From a virus: 23,701 nucleotides of DNA. The stretch spans positions 1 through 23,701 of the IMG/VR virus record IMGVR_UViG_3300044591_000430. One strand, written 5' to 3'. Below the pieces are notes generated by a model. That model saw nothing but the letters and a program-made list of their open reading frames with translations. It was not told the origin of the DNA and did not search any database. This document shows positions 1-7,286 of this stretch, piece after piece. Each line of letters begins with the position of its first letter. Within the stretch, counting starts at the first letter, position 1. A program made the translations under genes and the position numbers.

Positions 1-2
1 CG

Positions 3-488
3 CGGTTTCTGACTCCATACCTCGCGGGGTACTCCGGCTGGGCGGTCTTTGTAGACTGCGATTTTCTTTTCCGGGGGGACATCGCGGGATTGCTTGACTA
101 CGCCGACGGGGCAAAAGCGTGCTTCGTGGTACCGCACGATTACAGGCCGACCGAATCGGTCAAAATGGACAACAAGGCGCAGCATCAATACCCCCGCAAG
201 AACTGGTCGAGTTTCATGTTCATCAACTGCGAGCATGAACAAGTTAAGAAGCTCACGCCAGAGGTTGTGAACATCACTACTGGAATGTATCTTCATAGGT
301 TTCAGTGGCTAACCGACGACTTGATCGGCCACTTACCGATTGCGTACAACTACCTCGAAGGGTGGTACACCAAGGACGATTGTCCGAATCCGATTGCGGT
401 ACACATGACTCGCGGTGGTCCTTGGTTTGAGGACTGGACTCACGTTGAGTACGGCAAGGAATGGATGGCGGTGGCATCGACATTATGA
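3..488 (+). CDS. Glycosyltransferase, DxD type, 5'-truncated by window edge
   Basis: The reading frame is open to the left edge, so the N-terminus is missing and the visible part is about 161 codons. Upstream of the first possible start (TTG at 90) the frame reads a hydrophobic strand followed by DCD and FLFRGDI. This is the arrangement of the metal- and nucleotide-sugar-binding DxD motif in GT-A fold transferases, in which the acidic residues hold the Mn2+ and UDP-sugar. A histidine in the C-terminal stretch AVHMTRGGPW could be a second metal ligand, as in GT8-like enzymes. The gene overlaps the next by ATGA, so the two are probably translationally coupled and may act on the same glycan. The donor and acceptor cannot be read from sequence; virion protein, DNA base or host surface glycan are all possible. 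The transferase call is fairly sure, the substrate unknown. Confidence 0.65.
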   Translation, partial: RFLTPYLAGYSGWAVFVDCDFLFRGDIAGLLDYADGAKACFVVPHDYRPTESVKMDNKAQHQYPRKNWSSFMFINCEHEQVKKLTPEVVNITTGMYLHRFQWLTDDLIGHLPIAYNYLEGWYTKDDCPNPIAVHMTRGGPWFEDWTHVEYGKEWMAVASTL

Positions 489-1852
489 GCAATCACACTA
501 AACATCAGCGAGCAATCAAGAAGATTGAGACTGCCTTTCAAGCGGGCAAGTATGCCGAGGCGCTCGACCTTTGCAACGTAGCCATTGCGCTCAACCCGAA
601 AGACATCGTGGCCTATCGAGCAAAGGCTCGACTGCTTCAGATCCAGCGTGACTTTGCCGGGGCTGAGAAGTACTACGACGCTGCCGAGAAGCGTGGCGAG
701 CTAACGGCTGACGATCTTGTTAACCGTGGCATCGTCAAAGCTGAGCAGCAAAAGTATGACGAGGGCATCAAAGACTTTGACCGCGCTCTCAAGCTGAAGC
801 CCGATTACTTGCTGGCCTACATTCAGCGAGGGGCATCGCAATGGGAGATGCGTCGATGGCCAGAAGCATTAGAGAGCTTCCGCGAAGCCAACAAGCTCGA
901 CCCCAACCACGCCAACGCGCAGTGGATTCTGGGACTGCTTCTGCTTCAGCAGGGCGAGTTCAAAGAAGGCTGGCCGCTGTATGACACTCGCTGGAAGAGC
1001 GACCGATTCAAGAGCCGTCCGCTGCTGACGCAAAAGCCCCAATGGACGACGGCCTCAGATGCCAAGTCGGTTCTGGTGTGGGGCGAGCAAGGCATCGGTG
1101 ATCAGGTGATCTACGGATCTTTGCTTCCGGCCCTAAAGCAACGAGTCGAGAAGGTCACAGCGATGGTTGATCCACGCTTGATCAGCATCTTCAAGCGGTC
1201 AATGCCGGACATCGAGTTCATGTCGCACATCGACAAGATCCGATCGGACTCCTATGACGCGCACATTCCGTTTGCCAGTCTCGGATCTTGCTTCGTCGAA
1301 TCCGTTGACGACATTGCGAAGCATGCTGCGCGGGAATACCTGAAGCCAGATCCGGCTCGTGTCAAAGCGATCTGCGACGAGGCTGGCTTTACTGGCAACG
1401 ATAAGGTCATCGGAGTTTCATGGGTTAGCAGCGCCATCAAGATCGGACCGCATAAGAGTGTGAACCTTGAGCAGCTACTGCCGATCCTGCGACTACCCGG
1501 CTACAAGTTTCTGAACCTGCAATACGGTTCCTCGAAGGCAGCGGTTGAGAAGTTCAACGAGGCTTACGGCACGAACATCGTTACGACAAGCGTGGATCTG
1601 CTGAAGGACATCGAAGGTCTAGCGGCTGCGTGTGCTGCATGCGACATGCTCGTAGCTATCAGTAGCAGCACGGTTCACGTAGCCGGTGCCATCGGAGTCC
1701 CGGTGCATCTTATGGATGCCAACAAGCTCTGGTACTGGGGCAACAAAGACGGCGATCACAGCCTGTGGTATCCGAGCGTCAAGATCTACCCGAGGGACAA
1801 CATGATTGCGTCTTGGGATAACGTCATCGAAAAAGTCAGGAGCGAATTATGA
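485..1852 (+). CDS. TPR-repeat protein with GT9-like glycosyltransferase domain
   Basis: The start is placed at the ATG at 485, inside the ATGA shared with the previous stop codon; an in-frame ATG at 461 would add eight unlikely residues. Roughly the first 160 residues are helical repeats with the TPR pattern (small residues and Tyr/Leu at the expected positions, helices ending in LNP, LKP and LDP). The C-terminal half begins with VLVWGEQGIGDQV, the glycine-rich first loop typical of TPR-linked heptosyltransferase-like (GT9/GT-B) domains. It later has the motif DMLVAISSSTVHVAGAIG, which corresponds to the nucleotide-sugar-binding loop of that fold. TPRs usually hold a protein partner, so the enzyme may glycosylate a protein. 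Coupling to the upstream DxD transferase suggests a shared pathway. The true acceptor is unknown. Confidence 0.75.
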   Translation: MSNHTKHQRAIKKIETAFQAGKYAEALDLCNVAIALNPKDIVAYRAKARLLQIQRDFAGAEKYYDAAEKRGELTADDLVNRGIVKAEQQKYDEGIKDFDRALKLKPDYLLAYIQRGASQWEMRRWPEALESFREANKLDPNHANAQWILGLLLLQQGEFKEGWPLYDTRWKSDRFKSRPLLTQKPQWTTASDAKSVLVWGEQGIGDQVIYGSLLPALKQRVEKVTAMVDPRLISIFKRSMPDIEFMSHIDKIRSDSYDAHIPFASLGSCFVESVDDIAKHAAREYLKPDPARVKAICDEAGFTGNDKVIGVSWVSSAIKIGPHKSVNLEQLLPILRLPGYKFLNLQYGSSKAAVEKFNEAYGTNIVTTSVDLLKDIEGLAAACAACDMLVAISSSTVHVAGAIGVPVHLMDANKLWYWGNKDGDHSLWYPSVKIYPRDNMIASWDNVIEKVRSEL

Positions 1853-2052
1853 CCGTTGACAACATCTCTCCGGCTGGCGCATGGAAGACGGAGATGGAAC
1901 GGATGCCGTGGAAACATTCTCAGCAGGTTAAGGTTGATCAGGCGCTCGCCAGTATTCGAAGCGCCGGCCTTCAGCTTGAGGCCAACATCTTGGCTTTAGA
2001 GATTACTACTTTGAAACGTGAACTGGAGTTACTTAGAAATGCCCGAGGTTAA
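1849..2052 (+). CDS. Small hypothetical protein, coiled-coil C-terminus
   Basis: A 67-residue protein whose ATG sits in an ATGA overlap with the preceding glycosyltransferase gene, which supports it as real and translationally coupled. The N-terminal part contains PAGAWKTEMERMPW; the last 40 residues are a leucine- and glutamate-rich amphipathic helix (LQLEANILALEITTLKRELE) likely to form a coiled coil and oligomerise. There is no cysteine cluster, signal peptide or membrane segment. I do not recognise the family and assign no function. Confidence 0.6.
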   Translation: MTVDNISPAGAWKTEMERMPWKHSQQVKVDQALASIRSAGLQLEANILALEITTLKRELELLRNARG

Positions 2053-2233
2053 AAATGCAGTCAGAGAATACTTGGCGAGTATCGGAAGCCGAGGTGGAAG
2101 CGCTGGTTCAGGAGATCAGAAGCGAAGATCTAAAGAACATTATCAGCGAATGGCAAAGCTCAGCCACGCCAAGCGAAAGGCCAAGAAGAAAGGAGCCAAG
2201 CGTGAGCGACCCGGTAAATCCGAATCACTATAA
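2039..2233 (+). CDS. Small basic Gly-rich hypothetical protein
   Basis: A 64-residue, strongly basic protein read in a different frame from its neighbours. It starts at the ATG at 2039 with GGAG at 2025-2028, overlaps the previous gene by 14 nt and the next by 32 nt. An alternative GTG at 2018 would swallow the ribosome-binding site. The sequence has REYLASIGSRGGSAG followed by a Lys/Arg-rich helix (HYQRMAKLSHAKRKAKKKG). This layout, a short helix, an IGxxGGxAG turn and then a basic helix, recurs in small phage and plasmid proteins and suggests nucleic-acid contact. That is inference from composition; no enzyme motif is present. Confidence 0.55.
   Translation: MPEVKNAVREYLASIGSRGGSAGSGDQKRRSKEHYQRMAKLSHAKRKAKKKGAKRERPGKSESL
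2191..2195 (+). promoter_or_regulatory. Shine-Dalgarno deciding the DUF3310 start
   Basis: AGGAG lies 6 nt before the GTG at 2202. It argues that the DUF3310 protein begins there and not at the in-frame ATG at 2055, whose 49 extra codons are an out-of-frame reading of the basic-protein gene. Confidence 0.6.
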
Positions 2234-2420
2234 GAGCGGATCAGTTGAATGCATCGACGCCTTGCGGGCTGCGCTCACTCCCGAGGAGTTCCGTGGCTAC
2301 TGCAAGGGCAGCGCGATGGCCTACCTCTGGCGGCTAGGGCAGAAGGATGCCCCCGAGCAGGAGGCTAAGAAGGCCGCTTGGTACATCTCCTGGCTTGCAG
2401 GTAAAGACCCGAGGAGCTAA
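2202..2420 (+). CDS. DUF3310-family protein
   Basis: A 72-residue protein from a GTG start with a good AGGAG. It opens with DPVNPNHYKSGSVECIDAL, the signature N-terminus of the DUF3310 family found in many tailed phages. It continues with the other conserved blocks: YCKGSAMAYLWRLGQKD, a run of acidic and basic residues (EQEAKKAAWYISWL), and the end of the domain. The family is sometimes labelled nucleotide-kinase-like in phage annotation, but its biochemical role is not established and no Walker motif is present. The full domain fits in the 72 residues, which supports the downstream start. The protein ends the plus-strand block 32 nt before a terminator. Confidence 0.85.
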   Translation: MSDPVNPNHYKSGSVECIDALRAALTPEEFRGYCKGSAMAYLWRLGQKDAPEQEAKKAAWYISWLAGKDPRS

Positions 2421-2452
2421 GATCTCTCTGTGCTATCTCCTGTAGAGAGTTG

Positions 2453-2492
2453 GCCCCGGTGTCGAAGCTTAGCTCCGCCGGGGCATTTTTTT
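2453..2492 (+). terminator. Rho-independent terminator
   Basis: GCCCCGG (2453-2459) pairs perfectly with CCGGGGC (2478-2484) around an 18-nt loop, followed after one A by seven T (2486-2492). The T run is only on the plus strand, so it ends the block that finishes with the DUF3310 gene. There is no matching T run for the minus-strand primase gene that ends at 2509 and converges here. Confidence 0.8.
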
Positions 2493-2508
2493 ACCAGCAC
2501 TTCCAGTC

Positions 2509-4755
2509 CTACTTCCTGACTCGGTACACCTTGCGATCGCGCCCGGCTCCGCCTGCCTTCACTGTCTCCTCGATGATGTCGCCGGCTTCCATGAGCGTCT
2601 GGAGAATCTCGTTTCGATCGCGAGCCTTCATCCCCTGACAGTACTTGGCCAACTGGGTGGTGCTGAGTCCATCCTCGCCGGCCTTGCGGATGATGTTCAG
2701 GATCTTCTTGTGCGAGGCTTCGATCTCGTTCTCGGCAACCTCCTTGGTGATCAGGTCAGCCGTATAGTTGAACGACCATCGAGCCAGATCGTTAGCCATC
2801 TTGAAGATCTCGAACGTCACGATCGGGCTGCTCGGGTCACGAGCAATGGCCTCGATCATCGCAAGCTTGATGGTGATCTCGGTGTAGCGCACCCAGAGGG
2901 CATCGTCGTTTCGCGAATGCTGAAGCTGCCAGTCGCGCACCTTGCTGTACTCGGCGAAGGCGGTGTCTTCCCACTCGACTACGATCGGTGCGATCGACGA
3001 CGAAGCCAGAGTCTGGATGTTCGTTAGGTTGCCGACGTTGGTCGGTGCCACCTCATAGGATCTGCGGATGTCATCGATCAGATCCTCGGGCACATCCATC
3101 TTCTCGGGTATCTGCGCGTTCGGATAATCCTCGAAGGGCGGGATCAGCAGAATGCGCGAAAGCGTACCGTTGTCCACCATGTCGTGGTTCAGCGCAGGGA
3201 TCAGCGTCCTCGGTGTTGTCGTGCCGAAGAAGTTGAAGTTGGGCTGATTGATATCGAGACGCTGCCGCTCGCGTGAGTCAGCATATTCCTGGCCGTGATA
3301 GACGCCGCTGCTACTCGAGTAGACTTCGAGCAAAGTCTTGATTACATCGCGCTGGTGCCCTGCCGCATTCTTTGCAGTCAGGCTCTGGAGGTACAGACCC
3401 ATCTCGTCGAGATGACTGATCCTTGATGGATAGTCGAACAGCGTTCTCAGGATGGCAACACCGGAACTGAAGCGATCGCCGCAGATCAGTTGCCCGAGGC
3501 CAGAGGCGATCATCAATTCCTTGACGCGCTGACGGCTGTGATCCTTACCGGCACCGGGCTTGGCAACGGCGATCACGAAGATGTTGCACCGAGTGTGTAG
3601 ATGCGCCATGGCATAGCGTCTACCGAAGAGCGCACCGAACATGCAGATGGTATTCATCAGCGCGAAGGTCGGCTGCGGCTGCTGTGCTGTGGAGTTGATC
3701 CATCGAGTGACCCGGCCAACGAGCGACGGACTGTTGAACCACTCCATCGGAAAATTGTTTCGGGTGCTTTTGGGTATTTTCTTGGGTGGCTCAAGGTTAG
3801 TAAGGTCTACCTTCACAGCCTTGATCGGATTCAGATCCAGATGCGGCGGAGGTGCCCACCCGTTTTGCTGTGCAAAAAAGTACAGCGATCCTGCGCCTAT
3901 CTTGGTGGGTGGTGACTTGCTGTAGTGATCCCATCGCTGCCGGGTTTCGAGTTGGTTGTACTTACCCGAGGCTTGCGACCACTGGTCAAAGATGTGGTAA
4001 CCCTTGGCTTCGGTGGCGCAGTAGATTGCCATGCCAATTTTGTTCCAGTCGTCCCATGACAGATCCGGGTTCGGCACAAAGCGCAGGGAGTCCTCGACCG
4101 CAGCCATGGTACCCACGAGTCCATCATAGGATGTCTTGGCATCCTTGTTCGGGATCACGGTGGTGACGTTGCCCCCAAGCTTTCGCTGCCGCAGGTTCGG
4201 CGGGATCGTCTTATAGGCTTCCTCGCAAGCAGCGAGTACTTGCTCTCGGGTCACCGTGATCAGGCTGTCTACGGGCGTCTCATGCGGCGCAGAGAACGGC
4301 CACTCGTATGGTCTGTTGGTCTCTGGGTGCACGGCATAGGAGACGAACTGTTGCCCCTGCCCGAGCACCTCGATCGGGTGCATGGAGATCTTGGTGAACG
4401 GTTCATCAGTGCGGTACAGATACAGCGCCTTCGGTGCCTTGCCGATACGCATCAGCTCGGCTTCGCCCAAATGCTTTTGGAAAACCTTGCCCACCTCGAC
4501 GGCGACCTCGGCTTCCAAGATATCGATATCGATGGCGATGACTTCGCCGCACAAGATACCGATGCCGCATCCCGGCCACTTAGACCAGAGATCGATGTGA
4601 ACTTGCTGGACGTTGACTTCGGTCCATCGAGCCAACTCACCCCAGCTCTTGCCGTCCCAACGTCCTGGACGTTTGGTTCCCGGCATAATCGGTATGATGC
4701 GATAGCCCCCATCCATGAGCTTGGCACCATACTGTTGCATGTAGTTGTCAGACAT
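2509..4755 (-). CDS. Bifunctional primase-polymerase / SF3-like ATPase
   Basis: A 748-residue replication protein. Residues ~1-200 are an archaeo-eukaryotic-type primase-polymerase (Prim-Pol): DIDI near residues 76-79 supplies the metal-binding acidic pair, and LGQGQQFVSYAVHP (131-144) supplies the conserved strand with the catalytic His. Residues ~210-300 resemble a PriCT-2 domain (SWDDWNKIGMAIY, then DQWS, then RW). The second half holds an ATPase of the primase-associated helicase type: Walker A AKPGAGKDHS (398-407), Walker B-like ISHLDE (446-451), then a downstream FFGTTTP strand. The last ~65 residues look like a winged helix (GLSTTQLAKYCQG). It probably primes and unwinds at the replication fork. 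The start overlaps the RusA stop by 8 nt, so the genes are co-expressed. No separate DNA polymerase is in view. Confidence 0.85.
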   Translation of the reverse strand: MSDNYMQQYGAKLMDGGYRIIPIMPGTKRPGRWDGKSWGELARWTEVNVQQVHIDLWSKWPGCGIGILCGEVIAIDIDILEAEVAVEVGKVFQKHLGEAELMRIGKAPKALYLYRTDEPFTKISMHPIEVLGQGQQFVSYAVHPETNRPYEWPFSAPHETPVDSLITVTREQVLAACEEAYKTIPPNLRQRKLGGNVTTVIPNKDAKTSYDGLVGTMAAVEDSLRFVPNPDLSWDDWNKIGMAIYCATEAKGYHIFDQWSQASGKYNQLETRQRWDHYSKSPPTKIGAGSLYFFAQQNGWAPPPHLDLNPIKAVKVDLTNLEPPKKIPKSTRNNFPMEWFNSPSLVGRVTRWINSTAQQPQPTFALMNTICMFGALFGRRYAMAHLHTRCNIFVIAVAKPGAGKDHSRQRVKELMIASGLGQLICGDRFSSGVAILRTLFDYPSRISHLDEMGLYLQSLTAKNAAGHQRDVIKTLLEVYSSSSGVYHGQEYADSRERQRLDINQPNFNFFGTTTPRTLIPALNHDMVDNGTLSRILLIPPFEDYPNAQIPEKMDVPEDLIDDIRRSYEVAPTNVGNLTNIQTLASSSIAPIVVEWEDTAFAEYSKVRDWQLQHSRNDDALWVRYTEITIKLAMIEAIARDPSSPIVTFEIFKMANDLARWSFNYTADLITKEVAENEIEASHKKILNIIRKAGEDGLSTTQLAKYCQGMKARDRNEILQTLMEAGDIIEETVKAGGAGRDRKVYRVRK

Positions 4756-5122
4756 TTTCGACTTGAACCTCGACTCGTTCCTCGCCGTACTGCTTCGAGG
4801 CCACGAGTTGTGCTACCACTGCGTCGTCGCTAAAGACAACGCCATTCAGCCCATCCATGATCGCCTTGACGATGTTGTCCAAGTCAGGACGAGAGATGTG
4901 CCACCCCGTTTTTTTCTTGTGTGCAAAGTATGCCGTGACCGTAACTTTGACTGGCCCTTCAAACATACTTTTGCCGAGCATAGCGATTTGCGCCAATGCC
5001 TTGATGTTCATCTCATAGATCTCGGTTTCGCGTGGCGTATAGGTCACAACCTTTCTTCCACGCTTTGCGAATCTAGGACGACCCTTTGGCATCGGCTTGC
5101 CATGAATCACGATGTCAATCAT
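4748..5122 (-). CDS. rusA: RusA-family Holliday junction resolvase
   Basis: A 124-residue protein of normal length for RusA (about 120). The N-terminus has the family start GKPMPKGRPRF (8-18) and the catalytic block is RPDLDNIVKAIMDGL (78-92) followed by FSDD (97-100). Asp80 and Asp82, plus one of Asp99/Asp100, match the three metal-binding aspartates of E. coli RusA. It should act as a dimer that cuts four-way junctions symmetrically, resolving recombination or replication intermediates before packaging. It starts in a TAATG shared with the upstream regulator gene and overlaps the primase start by 8 nt. All the key residues visible in the family are present. Confidence 0.92.
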   Translation of the reverse strand: MIDIVIHGKPMPKGRPRFAKRGRKVVTYTPRETEIYEMNIKALAQIAMLGKSMFEGPVKVTVTAYFAHKKKTGWHISRPDLDNIVKAIMDGLNGVVFSDDAVVAQLVASKQYGEERVEVQVENV

Positions 5123-5475
5123 TACAACCCCGCTAACTTATAGATACGATCGACGATGTCATCCGGTGTCTCTGCCTTCTTGGTCAGGAACCGGCTCAAT
5201 GTGTTGCGACTGATCCGAAGTTTCTTTGCCGCTGCCGAAAGCGTGAACCCTTTCCGGTACAACGAGACATAGATCTTCTCGCGATCGGTCATCTCCAATT
5301 CATAGCGCAGACTTACTTGCCCCTTGGTTCTGCGCTCTATAATCTTCAGCCACTTGGGAGACGGCATCCTGGAGCCGGACGACCACCGGGTGACAGCGGC
5401 ACGGGTACACCCGCACATGGCAGCAAATTGCTCATGTGTCAAGTGATTTCGTTCTAGCCATTCATTTAACGACAT
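5122..5475 (-). CDS. Regulator with two helix-turn-helix segments
   Basis: The start is set at the ATG at 5475, which has AAGGAGG four bases upstream; an in-frame start at 5499 would add eight residues and bury that site. The 117-residue product has an N-terminal Cro/C1-like HTH (LTHEQFAAMCGCTRAAVTRW, ~12-31). A second HTH-like unit follows (FTLSAAAKKLRISRNTLSRF, ~77-96), of the kind seen in transposase or resolvase DNA-binding parts. It is the first gene of the minus-strand replication operon and faces an intergenic region with an inverted repeat, so it probably controls its own promoter and the divergent one. Whether it represses or activates cannot be told. Confidence 0.8.
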   Translation of the reverse strand: MSLNEWLERNHLTHEQFAAMCGCTRAAVTRWSSGSRMPSPKWLKIIERRTKGQVSLRYELEMTDREKIYVSLYRKGFTLSAAAKKLRISRNTLSRFLTKKAETPDDIVDRIYKLAGL

Positions 5476-5479
5476 TGAT

Positions 5480-5486
5480 CCTCCTT
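5480..5486 (-). promoter_or_regulatory. Strong Shine-Dalgarno of the regulator gene
   Basis: AAGGAGG on the minus strand, four bases before the ATG at 5475. It is the strongest ribosome-binding site I see in the window and fixes the start of the HTH regulator. Confidence 0.75.
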
Positions 5487-5492
5487 CGGATG

Positions 5493-5524
5493 GTGACATC
5501 TTGCCACCACTTGCATCCTGTCAC
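5493..5524. promoter_or_regulatory. Inverted repeat, candidate operator
   Basis: GTGACA (5493-5498) and TGTCAC (5519-5524) are exact inverted half-sites separated by 20 bp. Their centres are about 26 bp apart, roughly two and a half helical turns. They sit between the two divergent start codons, next to the HTH regulator gene, and one half overlaps the best minus-strand promoter candidate. Binding by that regulator is inference. Confidence 0.35.
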
Positions 5525-5584
5525 AAGGGGTGTTACCTTTCTTCCGTCGGCATCCCCGACAAACACGCAAAACGGAGAACCTGT

Positions 5585-5968
5585 ATGAGAACTGAAATCG
5601 AAATCGCTGATGAACTTTTCCAAGCAAAGCAAGATGAGCGCAAAGCAAACGAGCATCGAGTGGCGCTAGAAGAAGAGCTGATTACTATCCTCGGTAAGAG
5701 AGAGGAAGGTGCTAAGACGCACCAAGTCGGTGACTACAAGATCACCATCACGGGCAAACTCAAGCGCAAGATTGATTGGGACATGTTCGACAGCGCCATC
5801 GCTGCTCGCATTCCCGAGAGCTTGCATCCCGTGAAACTCAAGCGCGAGCTTGATGAGACTGGCGTTAAGTACCTCGCCAATAACGAGCCGCAACTGTACA
5901 AAGTTCTGGCTTCAGCTCTGACTATTGAACCCGCCAAGACAGACGTAAAAATCGTCCAAGGAGTTTGA
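5585..5968 (+). CDS. Conserved-type early protein of unknown function
   Basis: A 127-residue protein starting at the ATG at 5585, with GGAG at 5574-5577; the frame is open further upstream but without a better site. The first ~45 residues are a charged amphipathic helix (ELFQAKQDERKANEHRVAL) likely to be a coiled coil. A strand pair follows (VGDYKITITGKLKRKIDWD), then a helical region with SLHPVKLKRELDETGVKYL. It lacks cysteine clusters and ATPase or nuclease motifs. Its place one base before the AAA ATPase gene suggests an accessory factor of recombination or replication. The family is not recognised with confidence. Confidence 0.6.
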   Translation: MRTEIEIADELFQAKQDERKANEHRVALEEELITILGKREEGAKTHQVGDYKITITGKLKRKIDWDMFDSAIAARIPESLHPVKLKRELDETGVKYLANNEPQLYKVLASALTIEPAKTDVKIVQGV

Positions 5969-5969
5969 G

Positions 5970-6734
5970 ATGGCTATATCACTAAGTAGTTTGAGAAAGA
6001 CTGGTGTCGCCCGTCCGCCGCGCATTGTGGTGTACGGAACCCACGGCATCGGCAAATCCACCTTTGCTGCTAACGCACCGGCTCCGGTGTTCATCCAGAC
6101 TGAAGAAGGACTCGATGCCATCAACGTCGATGCCTTTCCGCTGTGCACCTCTTACGAGGAAATGGTGGACGCGATCGGCGCACTGGCTAGCGAAGATCAT
6201 GAGTTCGCTACCGTTGTCGTGGACAGCGCCGACTGGGCTGAGCAACTGATCCACAAGCGTGTCGCGCAGGACAACAACGTGGCGACGATTGATGCCATCG
6301 GCTACGGCCGTGGCTACAAGGCGGCTGCGGATTACTGGCGTCAGTTGCTTGATGGTCTCGACCATCTGCGTAACGAGAAGAACATGCAGGTAATCCTGCT
6401 CGCGCACACGCAGGTCAAACGATTCGACGACCCGCTCGCTGACCCGTATGACCGTTACCAACTCGACCTGCATCACGGCAGCGCAAGTCTGGTGAGCGAG
6501 TGGTGCGACATCCTGATGTTTGCGAATCAGCAGTACAGCACCGTCAAGTCTGATGTTGGCTTTAACCAGAAGGTCACTCGCGCAGTCGGCAACGGTAACC
6601 GTGTGCTGTACACGCAAGAGCGTCCAGGCTGGCAGGCCAAGTCACGTTGGTCGTTGCCGGATTCGCTGCCGCTGGACTATGCAAAGTTTTCCGAGGCGCT
6701 TGCCTCATCGATGAACCAAGTAACTGGAGAGTAA
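5970..6734 (+). CDS. AAA_24-type RecA-like ATPase
   Basis: A 254-residue nucleotide-binding protein. Walker A is GTHGIGKST (23-31), directly after strand PPRIVVY. Walker B is TVVVDS (81-86), and the strand VILLAHT (141-147) with its terminal His/Thr matches the sensor strand of phage RecA-like proteins grouped as AAA_24. Some members (Sak4-like) act as single-strand annealing or strand-exchange recombinases together with an SSB. The following DUF669 gene and the nearby nuclease and RusA support this role. AAGGAG at 5958-5963 is 6 nt before the ATG, and the gap from the previous stop is one base. Recombinase function is inference; ATP binding is well supported. Confidence 0.82.
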   Translation: MAISLSSLRKTGVARPPRIVVYGTHGIGKSTFAANAPAPVFIQTEEGLDAINVDAFPLCTSYEEMVDAIGALASEDHEFATVVVDSADWAEQLIHKRVAQDNNVATIDAIGYGRGYKAAADYWRQLLDGLDHLRNEKNMQVILLAHTQVKRFDDPLADPYDRYQLDLHHGSASLVSEWCDILMFANQQYSTVKSDVGFNQKVTRAVGNGNRVLYTQERPGWQAKSRWSLPDSLPLDYAKFSEALASSMNQVTGE

Positions 6735-6739
6735 AACAA

Positions 6740-7222
6740 ATGGCTAAGTTAAACCTGAACCCCACCGAGTTCCAAAACCTTGAGCCGATGGGTGACAACA
6801 GCATCCTTCCTGCTGGCGAGTACGTCATGCAGATCGTGCAGTCGGATATCCGCGAGACGAAGGCGGGCACCGGCCACTACTTGTGGTTGGAGTTCGACAT
6901 CATCAAGGGCAACGTGCCGGCTGGCCGTAAGTTCTGGGATCGTCTGAACATCCTGAACCCCAACGAGACGACTCGTAAGATTGCCAACCAGCAATTGCTT
7001 TCGATCTCTCGTGCGGTAGGCATGGATCTGCCGCCGGATGATTCCGAGCGTCTGCACTTCAAGCCCATCAAGGTTGTGATTCGTCACAAGGAGAACAAGC
7101 AGGGAACTTTGGAAGCGCGTCCGGCATACCTCTCGGTATCCGATGCTACGCCAACGGCTGCCCCTGCTCCTGCTGCTGCCAAGCCGGCGGCTGCGAAGCC
7201 TTGGGAAAAGCACACTAAGTAA
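6740..7222 (+). CDS. DUF669-type presumed ssDNA-binding protein
   Basis: A 160-residue product from the ATG at 6740 with GGAGA at 6726-6730; an upstream in-frame GTG/ATG region overlaps the ATPase gene and is not used. The N-terminal ~130 residues are strand-rich, with LPAGEYVMQIVQSDIRETK, then YLWLEFDIIKG and KFWDRLNI, the pattern of phage DUF669 proteins, which are OB-fold-like. The C-terminal tail is flexible and Ala/Pro/Lys-rich (PAPAAAKPAAAKPWEKHTK). It lacks the acidic tip of bacterial SSB, so partner recruitment may differ. Position immediately after the RecA-like ATPase fits a DNA-binding partner. The family call is fairly firm, the ssDNA role is inferred. Confidence 0.75.
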   Translation: MAKLNLNPTEFQNLEPMGDNSILPAGEYVMQIVQSDIRETKAGTGHYLWLEFDIIKGNVPAGRKFWDRLNILNPNETTRKIANQQLLSISRAVGMDLPPDDSERLHFKPIKVVIRHKENKQGTLEARPAYLSVSDATPTAAPAPAAAKPAAAKPWEKHTK

Positions 7223-7228
7223 ACAGGC

Positions 7229-7286
7229 GGCGCGGCACTCGGAGGCGTGATACCCGCCTAACCCCGATACAACCGAGTGTCGCGCC
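7229..7286 (+). promoter_or_regulatory. Structured RNA leader / large palindrome before nuclease gene
   Basis: Arms 7229-7242 (GGCGCGGCACTCGG) and 7273-7286 (CCGAGTGTCGCGCC) form 14 pairs with one G-U. Inside, AGGCG (7243-7247) pairs with CGCCT (7255-7259) and stacks directly on the outer stem. The 3' side of the loop has CCCC (7262-7265), which could reach the G run 7294-7298 in front of the start codon at 7303. No T run follows, so it is not a standard terminator. It fills most of an 80-nt gap in an otherwise gapless operon. Function unknown: translational control, RNA processing site or DNA element. Confidence 0.65.

Larger units (their letters stand above)
5476..5584. promoter_or_regulatory. 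Divergent early control region
   Basis: 109 bp separate the start codons of the regulator (minus) and the first replication gene (plus), the only place from which both blocks can be started. Candidate plus-strand promoter: TTGCAT (5511-5516), 17-nt spacer, TACCTT (5534-5539), a weak sigma-70 match. A small hairpin GTCGG-CATCC-CCGAC (5546-5560) lies in the plus-strand leader. For the minus strand, TTGTGA (5527-5522 read on that strand) with a poor -10 is the best I find. The promoters are inferred. Confidence 0.4.

Noticed and set aside
2055-2201. N-terminal extension of the DUF3310 protein from ATG 2055
   Set aside because: These 49 codons are low in family-like sequence and are an off-frame reading of the basic small protein; AGGAG-GTG at 2202 is better.
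4240-4833. Plus-strand open frame of 197 codons within the primase gene
   Set aside because: It is antisense to a gene with clear Prim-Pol motifs, lacks a ribosome-binding site and has a composition of an inverted reading of a GC-rich coding strand.
5982-6617. Minus-strand open frame of 211 codons over the AAA ATPase gene
   Set aside because: It has no recognisable motif, and the opposite strand has full Walker motifs; treated as a shadow.
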